Position numbers and translations under genes: made by a program
Notes under the pieces: model-generated
Told to the model about the DNA's origin: nothing
The model's input: the letters and a program-made list of their open reading frames with translations, nothing else
The model's database searches: none
Part shown: positions 1 to 9,185 of the stretch, one piece after another
Layout of the letters: every line of letters starts with the position of its first letter
How positions within the stretch are numbered: the first letter of the stretch is position 1
NCBI RefSeq assembly: GCF_008035925.1
Contig: NZ_CP036264.1
Coordinates: 6,543,641 to 6,607,640 of the forward strand
Origin: Stieleria maiorica
GTDB taxonomy: Bacteria > Planctomycetota > Planctomycetia > Pirellulales > Pirellulaceae
DNA length: 64,000 nucleotides
Reading direction: 5' to 3'

Positions 1-3000
1 ACAACGATACTGCTTCACTGCTTGGAAGCAGCAGCGGTCAAACACTCACCGCGGCTGGCGGGACGGACGGGTTTGTTGCAAGCCTTACCTCTGATGGGCA
101 AATCGATTGGGCGAAATCGATTGGCGGCACAGGCAACGATTGGATCTACGGTATGGCGACGGCGCCCGATAGCAGCATCGTGCTAACGGGTTATTTCAAT
201 GGCACCGCCGACTTTGATCCCGGCGCCGGCACACATGAATTGACCAGCACTGGAAGCGAAGATGCTTTCGTGATGAAACTTGACAGCCTGGGGGACTTCG
301 TCTGGGCGAAATCGATCGGAGGATCTTCGTTTGATCGTGGCTACGACGTCGCGGTCGGCCCTGATGGTCGTGTCGTGACGACGGGGTACTATCGATTCTC
401 TGCAGATATGGATCCGGGTGCCGCGACACAAACGTTGACTTCGGCAGGCGGATACGATGCTTTCGTGAGCGAATTGGACGCGGCTGGTAATTATCTCTCC
501 TCGCGCAGTTATGGTGGCCCCGATTCAGATTATGGCTACGCGGTCGCGGTTGGATCCGACGGTAGTGTTCATGCAGCCGGCCGATTTTCGAACACGGTTG
601 ACTTTGATTCGGGAGTGGGAGTCGAGGAATTGACCAGCGCCGGCGGTCTTGACGCGTACTTGGTCAAAACCGATGCCGCCGGGAGTTTCCAGTGGGCTAA
701 GCAGTTTGGCGGGACCAGCAACGAATTCGCGGATGCAATCGCGTTGGACGGTTCGAACAATGTCTACCTTGGTGGATACGATCGGGTTGTCGCCTACGAT
801 GATAGGGGACAGTTCCGATGGACCACTTCGACGCCTTCACGCATTGTCAATGAAAGCGGACTCGCCGTCACCAGCGTTGGGGAGATCGTGGTTTCTGCTG
901 CGTTCGCTAACATTTCCGATTTTGGTCCTGGCGGGATCAATTACCCTCTCACTGCGGCGAACAATCCAGATGCTTTCGTTTGGAAGTTCAGTCAGCCCGA
1001 TGCACCCACTGCAGTCTCTCTCGCCGAAAATCGGGTTTTGGAACAGCAACCTGCCGGAACAATCGTGGGGCTCCTTTCGGCGACCGACATCTCCCCTGAA
1101 GAATCGTTCAGCTTTCAACTCGTCAGCGGACCGGGCGACCAGGACAACGCGTCTTTTGAAATCCAAGGTGACGTCTTGGTGGCAAGCACCAGCTTCGATC
1201 ATTCCGTCCAGTCGACACGCAACGTTCGCGTCGCTGCCACCAATTCGCAAGGTCTGACCTATAGCGACTCGATCACCGTAGAGGTCCAAGAGATTTCCAC
1301 GGCGGCATCGGTGGGCAATCGCGTCTGGAATGATTTCAACGGCAACGGTCTGCAAGATGCCGGCGAACCGGGTGTCTCGGGAGTCGTTGCCGAAATCATA
1401 GCGACCGATGATCAACTCTCTCGTGGCATGGTAGTGACGGACGCCAACGGATATTACCAGATTGACGCTTTGCTGCCCAACCTGAGTTATCAAGTCGCTT
1501 ATCGATTGCCCGCGGACTTTGAATTCACACTCCCGAACGTCGGTTCAGACAGCCAAATCGATAGCGACGCCCGTGCAGATGGATCGACGGTTCCGTTTAC
1601 CCTGGCGTCAGGAGAGACCTTCAGTGATTTGGACGCAGGAGTCGTTGGGGGGCAACCGTCGTTTGGTTTTGCATTCAGTTTGAGTAGTGAGAACAGCCAC
1701 GCTTCGAATGCGATCGAGTTGGACAATGAAGGCAATTTTTACGTGACGGGAACGTTTCGCGGCGTCGCAGATTTTGATCCCGGACCAGGCGTTTCGATCA
1801 AAGATGCGAGCGGCAATTCCAACAGCGGCTTTGTCGCGAAATACAGTCCAGCAGGGGCGTTGATTTGGGTCGCGGAAATGTCAGGAAGTTCGATTTACGG
1901 ACAAGATTTGGCCGTGGACGACAACGGCAACGTCTATGTGACGGGATCGTACGATTCATCGCTGAATTACGAGATCCGTGGAAGTGTTTCCCGATTGGGC
2001 ACGACCGGAGGGACGAAGTCCATCTTCGTTGCCAAATTGGCCCCCGACGGAAATGCGATTTGGCTAAAGGGATTCAACGGCGGTCGAGGCGAAGGGAGTC
2101 AGATCACGGTGACCGATGGCGGAGATGTGCTGACCGCCGGCACTTTCAGTGGCTCCATTGACTTTGATCCCGGGCCAGGCGTTCATCTAAGCAATTCTGG
2201 CGGCCTGTTTCTCAGTCGGCTGGATGCCAATGGAGACTTCGTCTGGGTAAAACAGATTAGCGCCAATTCAGCGGCGATGGAACTTGCCTCTGATGGAAGT
2301 CTATACCTGGGAGGCACGTTCCGCGGGACGACCGATTTTGATCCAGGCCCTGATGCGTACTTGATGTCTTCAAACGTTCGTACTCGCAACGACGGGTTCA
2401 TCGCCAAACTGGATGCTCAGGGCGACTTCTTGTGGGCCAAGAAAACATCCGGGAATGGGCAAGACGATCTTCGAGGCCTTGCCGTCACCTCGGATGGTGG
2501 CGTGGTCGCAACAGGATCGTTCCAATACACCGCAGACTTTGATCCATCGGCGAACGATTTTCTGCTGACCGCCAGCGGTTCACAGCGCGACGCATTTGTA
2601 TGGAAGCTTGATGCCAATGGTGACCTGGGATTTGCGACTCACTTCCCGGCCTCATTTACATCCGTTGGTACTGCGGTTCAAGGATCAGGCGACGGCAGTC
2701 TTTATGTCGCCGTGAGCTTTGCACAGACCGTCGACATCGATCCTGGGGTGGGCGTGTTCGAGCAGAGTGCTGCGACGGGCTATGAGTCGTTCATCGTTCG
2801 ACTAGACGCCTCGGCGAATCTCCAGTGGGGACAGACTTTCGGCGTGAGCAACATTCAGCAGCTATCGATACTGCCGGACGAATCCGTCATGTCGACGGGT
2901 ATTTTCTCGGGAACGACAGTCGATTTTGATCCCAGAGCGGGGCAATATCCATTGTCGACGATTGGATCGGATGCGTTCATCGCGCGGCACTTCGCACCTC

Positions 3001-6000
3001 AAGCACCCTCAAGCGTCACCTTGCCGATCGATGGAGTGTTTGAAGGTCTACCGGTGGGATCACAAGTGGGCCCCCTGTCTGCTGTGGATCCCGATTCGAG
3101 GGACGTCTTCACATTCGAGTTGGTGGCCGGAACAGGTGACTCGGACAACGGGTCATTCATCATCACCGATGGCGTCCTTCGAACCGCCGCCGTGTTTGAC
3201 GAATCGGTCAAGAACAGCTACAGCGTTCGCGTGAAAGCAACCGACGCGGCGGGCTTGGCGGTCGAAACCCCGTTGACCGTTCAAGTGCTCGCCGCGGCGC
3301 AAGCGGCGTCGGCATCCGGGCGAGTCTGGAACGACATCAATCAGGATGGTCTACGTGACGACAGCGAACCAACCGTCGATGCCGTTGTCGCGCAGCTGAT
3401 GCCCGCGGGGGAAAGACTGGTCTTGCAAACGGTTGAAGTCAGCGCGGATGGACAATACTCGTTCAGCGGGCTTGTCCCAGGTGTGGACTACGCTGTTGGC
3501 TTTCGCATTCCCAATGGTTACCAGTACACCTTGCAAAATGTCGGTGTGGACGAGACGCTTGGCAGCGACACGAGTCCCGATGGCTTGAGCGACACGTTTT
3601 CGTTGGTGCCAGGACAATCACTGACGAACGTTGACGCCGGGTTGACCGGTACGCCCAACGCGTTCGGCTTTGCGATTCCGTTAGGTGGAGACAGCAACGA
3701 CGAAGGCCGAGCTGTCGCGATTGACTCAGCAGGGAGCGTCTACGTTGCTGGGAAGTTCGCATCATCGATCGATTTTGATCCTGGACCGGGCGAAGCAATC
3801 CTGCAAAATGAAGGCAGCGAAGACGCTTTCTTTGCCAAGTACACCCGCTCGGGAGTCTTGGTCTGGGCCAAGCAATTGAAAGGTGGTACCGGCCTCGACG
3901 CGATAGGCATCCACGTTGCAGGTAATGGCGATGTGACCCTGACGGGTAACTTCAATGGCGAGACGAATTTTGATCCGGGTGCGACCGACACGACGTTAGA
4001 CGTTGCTTCGTCACACAGCTACGTGCTTCGGTTCAATGGCGCGGGAGACTTTGTTTGGGTGCGGGCGATCCAGGCGGGGGTCCGAGATCTGGCGGTCGCT
4101 GACAACGGCGATCTGCTTTTCACTGGGGTCTTTAGCAACGGCCCGGTCGATTTTGATCCGGGCACCGGCACGTTTGAAATGACCAATGAAGGCAGCAGCG
4201 ATCGATTCGTTTTGAATCTAAATAACGCGGGGCAGTTTAACTGGGCGACGCAATTTGGATTGTCGGGAATCAATCCACGCGAACGCGTCGATGTGGATAG
4301 CAGCGGGCATGTGTATGTAACCGGCAGCTACAGCGGAATCACCGACTTTGAAGCCGGCCCCTACACGACCTCGCTGCAGGGTGGAGGCGGTTTTACGATG
4401 CGGTTGCAACCCGACGGCACTCTGGACTGGGTTCGCCCGATGAACGTTCAGTACGGTCGCGCGGTCGCAGCGGCGGATGACGGCACCGTTTACAGCTCTG
4501 GATTATTCTTGGGCAGACCCGACGTCGATCCTGGTTTTGATGAATTCTATTTGCAGGCAGTCGTTTCAGAGGACATACCGGTCTACCAATACGACCTTCC
4601 CATTATCAAACTCGACGCCAATGGAGAATTCGGACATGCGTTTGCGTTCACCGGGATCGGATCGGAGGGTGCAGACGACCTGGAAATCAATGCCAGTGGC
4701 AGATTGGCAGGTGCAGGATATCTACAAGAAACCGTCGATTTTGATCCGTCGGCGGAGGAACAGATCCTCACCTCAGCGGGGGAATATGATGCGGCTGTCT
4801 TTAGCCTCGACCCGTCAGGAACAGACGTGCTGGCGTACCGTTTCGGCGGCATCGAAGATGACTTTGCCTACGGTGTCGACATCGGCTCCGATGGTAGCGT
4901 TGCAGCCACGGGCTACTTTCAAGCCACGGCGACGCTCGACCCACTGGTCAGTGACGTCAGCCTGGCGAGCGCTGGCGGACGCGACGCGTTCTTGTTGCAC
5001 TTCACTTCCAATCGTTCGCCCGAAGCGATTGCGTTGAGCAACTCGAACATCTTGAAAGAGAGTCCTGTCGGAGAATTGGTTGGTGTTTTTTCGACGACCG
5101 ACCCCAACGTAGGTGACAGCTTTTCGTACACGCTGGTCAGCGGAAACGGCGATGACGATAACGGGCTATTTCGAATCGTCAACGCTCAACTCGAAACCGA
5201 CGGGGCAATCCCTGGGCTTGACCCATTGAGCATTCGCGTGCGCTCGACCGATCGTGACGGTCAATGGTTCGAGTCCACCTTCGTGATTTCAGTGACCACC
5301 AACGTGGATGTCCCTCCTGCGGTCGAGTCGGTGGTCCGAGTCGGAAGTAGTCCGACCAACGCTTCAACGCTTCAGTACACCGTGACCTTTAGTGAGCCTG
5401 TCGCCGGCGTTGACGCTGGCGATTTCTCCATCACGGCGACGTCCGTCACAGGTACTTCGGTGACCCAAGTTGCCGGCAACGGCGCGGTCTACACCGTGAC
5501 AATCGTCGCCACCGGTGGTGAAGGAATCGTGCGTATGGATGTGATCGATGATGATTCGATCATCGATTCGATCGGACAGTCGCTCGGCGGTTCAGGAGCG
5601 AACAACGGGGCCTTCAACACAGGCGAAGAATACGTCGTTGATTTGACGCCTCCGCAAGTCATCTCGGTGCAAACGCCGGACGTCAGCCCGACCAACGCCA
5701 ACGAGGTGGATTTCGTGGTGACGTTTAGCGAATTGGTTGGTGGCGTCGACGACGTGGACTTTAGTTTGATCGCAAACGGTTTAACGGGGGTCTCGATTAG
5801 CAACATCACTCAAGCGGGTTCGGTCTACACCGTGACCGTTGACTCCGGAAGCGGAGACGGAACGTTGCGGCTGGATGTTCTCGACGACGACTCCATCACC
5901 GACGCAAGAACCAACCCGCTGGGCGGGCCTGGCGCGGGAAATGGAGGCTTCACTTCCAGCAACAGCTACACATTCGATCGAACCGGCCCGTCGGTCGATT

Positions 6001-8675
6001 CTATCAGGCGTGTTGGTGCAAGCCCGACTGATTCGGCAAGCATCGACTTTACGGTCACGTTCACTGAAGACGTCACAGGCGTCGATCTTGATGACTTTTC
6101 GCTCGCACTGACAGGACTTCCGGGAGCGGAGATCACTTCGCTCAGTGGTAGCGGAAGCGTCTACACCGTCACCGTATCCACGGGGCTTGGTGATGGCACA
6201 ATTCGTTTGAATGTGGTTGACGATGACACGATCAAGGATGCCTACAACAACTTTCTTGGCGGAACGGGCATCAACAATGGGGGATTTGACAGCGGAGAAA
6301 TCTATGTGGTCGACCGCACCGGCGAATTGTTTGGTCGCAAATGGCATGATTTAGATGGCGATGGGCTGTGGGATTCTTCAGAGCCCGGACTCGCGGGCGT
6401 CATGGTGTACTTAGATCTCAATGGCAACGGACAATATGATGCGACCGAACCAACGGCAATCACTTCGTTGGACGATCCAGCGACAACCGATGTCGACGAA
6501 ACGGGGAACTATCGATTCAGTGACTTGGGGCCAGGAAACTATGACGTCGGCGAATTCTTGCCTGCCGGATGGACGCAAACCTATCCGGTCGAGTTCACCG
6601 GCGGCACAGGCGAATTAACGTTTGTCGAAGCGTTACGTGACGGCGTCAACGGAATCGATGGATTGGATGAAGCCGCGGGCGTGACCGTCAGCCCCGACGG
6701 CAATCACATTTATGTTGCATCCTACACAGACGACTCCGTGACCGTATTGCAGCGAGACCACGTGACGGGCCAAGCCACGCTATTGCAGGTGGTTCGCAAT
6801 AATGTTAGCGGTGTGACGGGGCTCAACGGAGCGCAGTCTGTCGTTGTTAGTCCGGATGGTAAGAACGTCTATGTCTCCAGCGATTTTGATGACTCCGTCG
6901 TGGTCTTTGATCGCGATCAGTCCTCCGGCTTGGTTACGTACTCACAGCGTCTGCGTGACGGAGTAGATGGAGTCAACGGAATCGACAGTGCCCTGTCAAT
7001 TGTGATTAGCCCGGACGGAGCGCATGTCTACGCGGGAGGAGCGTTGGATGATTCGGTTGCGGCATTTTCGAGAGACCCCGATACGGGTAATCTAACGTTC
7101 GTGCAATCAGTGACTGATGGCGTCAATGGTTTTTCAGGACTCGATTTTGTGTTCTCGTTGGCGATCAGTGCGGATGGACACCATCTCTACGTCACAGGAA
7201 GCGATGACGATGCGTTGACTGTCATTTCACGCAATCCAACGACCGGCATGCTCACTCACGTGCAAACACTGCGCGATGGTGTCGGGGGAGTCGATGGATT
7301 AAACCTTGCATCGGGAGTAACGATCGCACCCGACGGGAATCATGTTTACGTCGCGGGCAAAGTGGATGACGCGATCGCCGTTTTTGCTCGCAATGACATC
7401 ACCGGAGAGTTAACGTTCGCACAAAAACGAACGGTGAGTTCTTTTGTTTCAAATGTCCTCGATGGAGTGATTTCGGTCTCGATCAGTCCGGACGGAGAAA
7501 ACGTCTACGTCACAAACGATTTTCGCGACAAAATCGGCGTGTTCAGCCGCAATCCGGTGACGGGGCACCTTGGATATCTTCAAGACATCGCCGACAACGC
7601 TGGCGGCGTCGATGGACTGAACCAGGCATGGTTTAGCACCGTCAGTCCAGACGGAAAAAATGTTTACGTGGTCGGAGCCACGGATGACGCGCTCGTGACA
7701 TTCACTCGCGACGCGGGCACCTCGTCGGCAACATCCCACAATGTGACGATCGGTCCATCCGAATCCAAGGGGCCGTTCCACTTTGGTAACGTTGGCGTCT
7801 TTGCCGACCCCGTCACGCGATTTGTACGCCAGGCGCCGTTGACGCCGATCACCAACTCCGACGTCCTGGTTTTTCACGCGGAATTCACTGCACCGGTGAC
7901 TCAAATCCACGCGAGTGATTTCGCGGTGTCCGGAAGCTCGACGGCGGTTGTTTCCGAGATCGCAGCCGTCGCCGGAACCGGTGAGACGGTTTACGCCATT
8001 ACTGTCTCCGGTGGGGATCTTGCGTCCTACAACGGGTTGGTCGGCATCGACTTGGCGGCGAACCAGGACATCGTAAATCTGTTAGGAAACCCGCTTCCGA
8101 CGATCGAGCCGGCGATGGATGAAGTCTTCACGGTCGATAACCTGGCTCCTCAAGTGGCGGAGTTTGATCGCGGAGAGGGAGGAAACAGCGTCATCGATTC
8201 GATTGCCGTGTCGTTCGATTCCATCGTGACGTTGGTCCCCGGTGCCATCACGCTGACCAGAAACGCATCGGAACTGGTGGACCTGGTAGCGACACCATCG
8301 ATCGTCGACAACGCGACCGTCGTTGTGCTGACGTTTAGCGGCGCGTCTACCGAGTCGGGTGGAGCGCTGATCGACGGTGACTATGAATTACGAGTGCTTC
8401 ACAGTCACGTCCACGACTTGGCAAACAACAATCTTGATGGCGATTCCGACGGCAACGCAGGAGTCGACGCGGTGGATCAGTTTTATCGTTTCTTCGGCGA
8501 CTCTGATGGTGACCGTGACGTCGACGGGCAAGACTACGGACGGTTCGCATTGACTTTCTTGAAAACTGTTGGCGATCCCGAATTCGATCCGCTGTTTGAC
8601 AGCGATCGCGACGGTGACGTCGATGGGCAAGACTATGGACGATTCGGATTGCGATTTCTGCGACAACTCGATTGA
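1..8675 (+). CDS. Giant cell-surface repeat protein, 5' end outside window (SBBP, cadherin-like, SdrD_B-like, Ig-like, beta-propeller, dockerin-like)
   Basis: The frame is open from base 3, so the true start lies left of the window; the first internal ATG at 153 is not the start. Numbering from 153, blocks of SBBP-type repeats (recurring DFDPGPG-like signature) are followed by a cadherin-like stretch (AENRVLEQQPAGTIVG) and an SdrD B-like domain (about 384-500). The same order recurs at about 503-1166, and a third SBBP plus cadherin set at about 1170-1720. Three similar Ig-like modules (about 1720-2056), another SdrD_B-like domain (about 2058-2153), a lactonase-like propeller with repeated VSPDG(K/N)(N/H)(V/I)YV (about 2154-2526) and more Ig-like sequence follow. 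The C-terminus carries two DxDxDxDVDGQDYGRF repeats, the planctomycete dockerin-like signature. It is probably secreted or surface-attached and adhesive or matrix-forming; no catalytic site is recognised. Confidence 0.85.
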   Translation, partial: NDTASLLGSSSGQTLTAAGGTDGFVASLTSDGQIDWAKSIGGTGNDWIYGMATAPDSSIVLTGYFNGTADFDPGAGTHELTSTGSEDAFVMKLDSLGDFVWAKSIGGSSFDRGYDVAVGPDGRVVTTGYYRFSADMDPGAATQTLTSAGGYDAFVSELDAAGNYLSSRSYGGPDSDYGYAVAVGSDGSVHAAGRFSNTVDFDSGVGVEELTSAGGLDAYLVKTDAAGSFQWAKQFGGTSNEFADAIALDGSNNVYLGGYDRVVAYDDRGQFRWTTSTPSRIVNESGLAVTSVGEIVVSAAFANISDFGPGGINYPLTAANNPDAFVWKFSQPDAPTAVSLAENRVLEQQPAGTIVGLLSATDISPEESFSFQLVSGPGDQDNASFEIQGDVLVASTSFDHSVQSTRNVRVAATNSQGLTYSDSITVEVQEISTAASVGNRVWNDFNGNGLQDAGEPGVSGVVAEIIATDDQLSRGMVVTDANGYYQIDALLPNLSYQVAYRLPADFEFTLPNVGSDSQIDSDARADGSTVPFTLASGETFSDLDAGVVGGQPSFGFAFSLSSENSHASNAIELDNEGNFYVTGTFRGVADFDPGPGVSIKDASGNSNSGFVAKYSPAGALIWVAEMSGSSIYGQDLAVDDNGNVYVTGSYDSSLNYEIRGSVSRLGTTGGTKSIFVAKLAPDGNAIWLKGFNGGRGEGSQITVTDGGDVLTAGTFSGSIDFDPGPGVHLSNSGGLFLSRLDANGDFVWVKQISANSAAMELASDGSLYLGGTFRGTTDFDPGPDAYLMSSNVRTRNDGFIAKLDAQGDFLWAKKTSGNGQDDLRGLAVTSDGGVVATGSFQYTADFDPSANDFLLTASGSQRDAFVWKLDANGDLGFATHFPASFTSVGTAVQGSGDGSLYVAVSFAQTVDIDPGVGVFEQSAATGYESFIVRLDASANLQWGQTFGVSNIQQLSILPDESVMSTGIFSGTTVDFDPRAGQYPLSTIGSDAFIARHFAPQAPSSVTLPIDGVFEGLPVGSQVGPLSAVDPDSRDVFTFELVAGTGDSDNGSFIITDGVLRTAAVFDESVKNSYSVRVKATDAAGLAVETPLTVQVLAAAQAASASGRVWNDINQDGLRDDSEPTVDAVVAQLMPAGERLVLQTVEVSADGQYSFSGLVPGVDYAVGFRIPNGYQYTLQNVGVDETLGSDTSPDGLSDTFSLVPGQSLTNVDAGLTGTPNAFGFAIPLGGDSNDEGRAVAIDSAGSVYVAGKFASSIDFDPGPGEAILQNEGSEDAFFAKYTRSGVLVWAKQLKGGTGLDAIGIHVAGNGDVTLTGNFNGETNFDPGATDTTLDVASSHSYVLRFNGAGDFVWVRAIQAGVRDLAVADNGDLLFTGVFSNGPVDFDPGTGTFEMTNEGSSDRFVLNLNNAGQFNWATQFGLSGINPRERVDVDSSGHVYVTGSYSGITDFEAGPYTTSLQGGGGFTMRLQPDGTLDWVRPMNVQYGRAVAAADDGTVYSSGLFLGRPDVDPGFDEFYLQAVVSEDIPVYQYDLPIIKLDANGEFGHAFAFTGIGSEGADDLEINASGRLAGAGYLQETVDFDPSAEEQILTSAGEYDAAVFSLDPSGTDVLAYRFGGIEDDFAYGVDIGSDGSVAATGYFQATATLDPLVSDVSLASAGGRDAFLLHFTSNRSPEAIALSNSNILKESPVGELVGVFSTTDPNVGDSFSYTLVSGNGDDDNGLFRIVNAQLETDGAIPGLDPLSIRVRSTDRDGQWFESTFVISVTTNVDVPPAVESVVRVGSSPTNASTLQYTVTFSEPVAGVDAGDFSITATSVTGTSVTQVAGNGAVYTVTIVATGGEGIVRMDVIDDDSIIDSIGQSLGGSGANNGAFNTGEEYVVDLTPPQVISVQTPDVSPTNANEVDFVVTFSELVGGVDDVDFSLIANGLTGVSISNITQAGSVYTVTVDSGSGDGTLRLDVLDDDSITDARTNPLGGPGAGNGGFTSSNSYTFDRTGPSVDSIRRVGASPTDSASIDFTVTFTEDVTGVDLDDFSLALTGLPGAEITSLSGSGSVYTVTVSTGLGDGTIRLNVVDDDTIKDAYNNFLGGTGINNGGFDSGEIYVVDRTGELFGRKWHDLDGDGLWDSSEPGLAGVMVYLDLNGNGQYDATEPTAITSLDDPATTDVDETGNYRFSDLGPGNYDVGEFLPAGWTQTYPVEFTGGTGELTFVEALRDGVNGIDGLDEAAGVTVSPDGNHIYVASYTDDSVTVLQRDHVTGQATLLQVVRNNVSGVTGLNGAQSVVVSPDGKNVYVSSDFDDSVVVFDRDQSSGLVTYSQRLRDGVDGVNGIDSALSIVISPDGAHVYAGGALDDSVAAFSRDPDTGNLTFVQSVTDGVNGFSGLDFVFSLAISADGHHLYVTGSDDDALTVISRNPTTGMLTHVQTLRDGVGGVDGLNLASGVTIAPDGNHVYVAGKVDDAIAVFARNDITGELTFAQKRTVSSFVSNVLDGVISVSISPDGENVYVTNDFRDKIGVFSRNPVTGHLGYLQDIADNAGGVDGLNQAWFSTVSPDGKNVYVVGATDDALVTFTRDAGTSSATSHNVTIGPSESKGPFHFGNVGVFADPVTRFVRQAPLTPITNSDVLVFHAEFTAPVTQIHASDFAVSGSSTAVVSEIAAVAGTGETVYAITVSGGDLASYNGLVGIDLAANQDIVNLLGNPLPTIEPAMDEVFTVDNLAPQVAEFDRGEGGNSVIDSIAVSFDSIVTLVPGAITLTRNASELVDLVATPSIVDNATVVVLTFSGASTESGGALIDGDYELRVLHSHVHDLANNNLDGDSDGNAGVDAVDQFYRFFGDSDGDRDVDGQDYGRFALTFLKTVGDPEFDPLFDSDRDGDVDGQDYGRFGLRFLRQLD

Positions 8676-8901
8676 GAGTGTTCTTCAATACAGACAGGCG
8701 AGAGCCGCTTACAACGATGGCTCGCGGTATGACCGGACTGCCAGTGATCGCCAACGGCGGATTGCATGATCCAGATCTCGCCGACGACGTGATCGGGCGC
8801 CGAACCGCTGATCGACTGCCGCCGACGGTCACTCGGAGCGGCCGCCATGATGCCGAACTGCAACATCCCCTGCAAACTGTGCGGAAGCTGGAGGGCCGTG
8901 A

Positions 8902-8956
8902 ATCATAGGACCAATAGGACAGATGGGACCTATAAGTCCTATGCGCCCTATTGATC
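8902..8956. repeat. Degenerate 9-bp tandem repeat in the 510-bp gap after the giant gene
   Basis: Read on the minus strand, about five consecutive 9-mers of the form AT(A/T)GG(T/A/G)CNN occur (for example ATAGGACTT, ATAGGTCCC, ATTGGTCCT). They would encode an I-G-x tripeptide run in a short minus-strand frame that I do not believe is a gene. The rest of the gap between the dockerin-like stop (8675) and the M16 start (9186) shows no convincing gene; only the ribosome binding site at its end is assignable. Confidence 0.5.
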
Positions 8957-9173
8957 CCACTTCACCTTCATTGCCCCATCGTCGAAGGAGTGGTAAGGCA
9001 CTGTTCCCAATTTCCGCCAAAAAAGAGATGCATAGTTCAAAATTTCGAGAGACAACTTGAGCTCGGCGGCATCCTCGGTGTGGAATCAATCCACAGCAAC
9101 TTTGTGCACGAAACTCAGGCTCGAGTCGCGGTGTCGACTCAGCGATAATCTGCACGTCTTAGGTATCCTACTG

Positions 9174-9183
9174 AAGGAGAAGG
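9174..9183 (+). promoter_or_regulatory. Shine-Dalgarno sequence selecting a TTG start
   Basis: The purine-rich stretch AAGGAGAAGG ends 2 nt before a TTG at 9186, with its AAGGAG core (9174-9179) 6 nt from that codon. This is the strongest ribosome binding site near the 5' end of the peptidase frame. It favours TTG 9186 over the upstream TTG at 9057 or the ATG at 9234. Confidence 0.6.
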
Positions 9184-9185
9184 TT

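Noticed and set aside
8829..9155. Minus-strand 108-residue frame with collagen-like I-G-x run
   Set aside because: The run comes from a 9-bp repeat; no start signal, no homology that I recognise, and low coding character outside the repeat.
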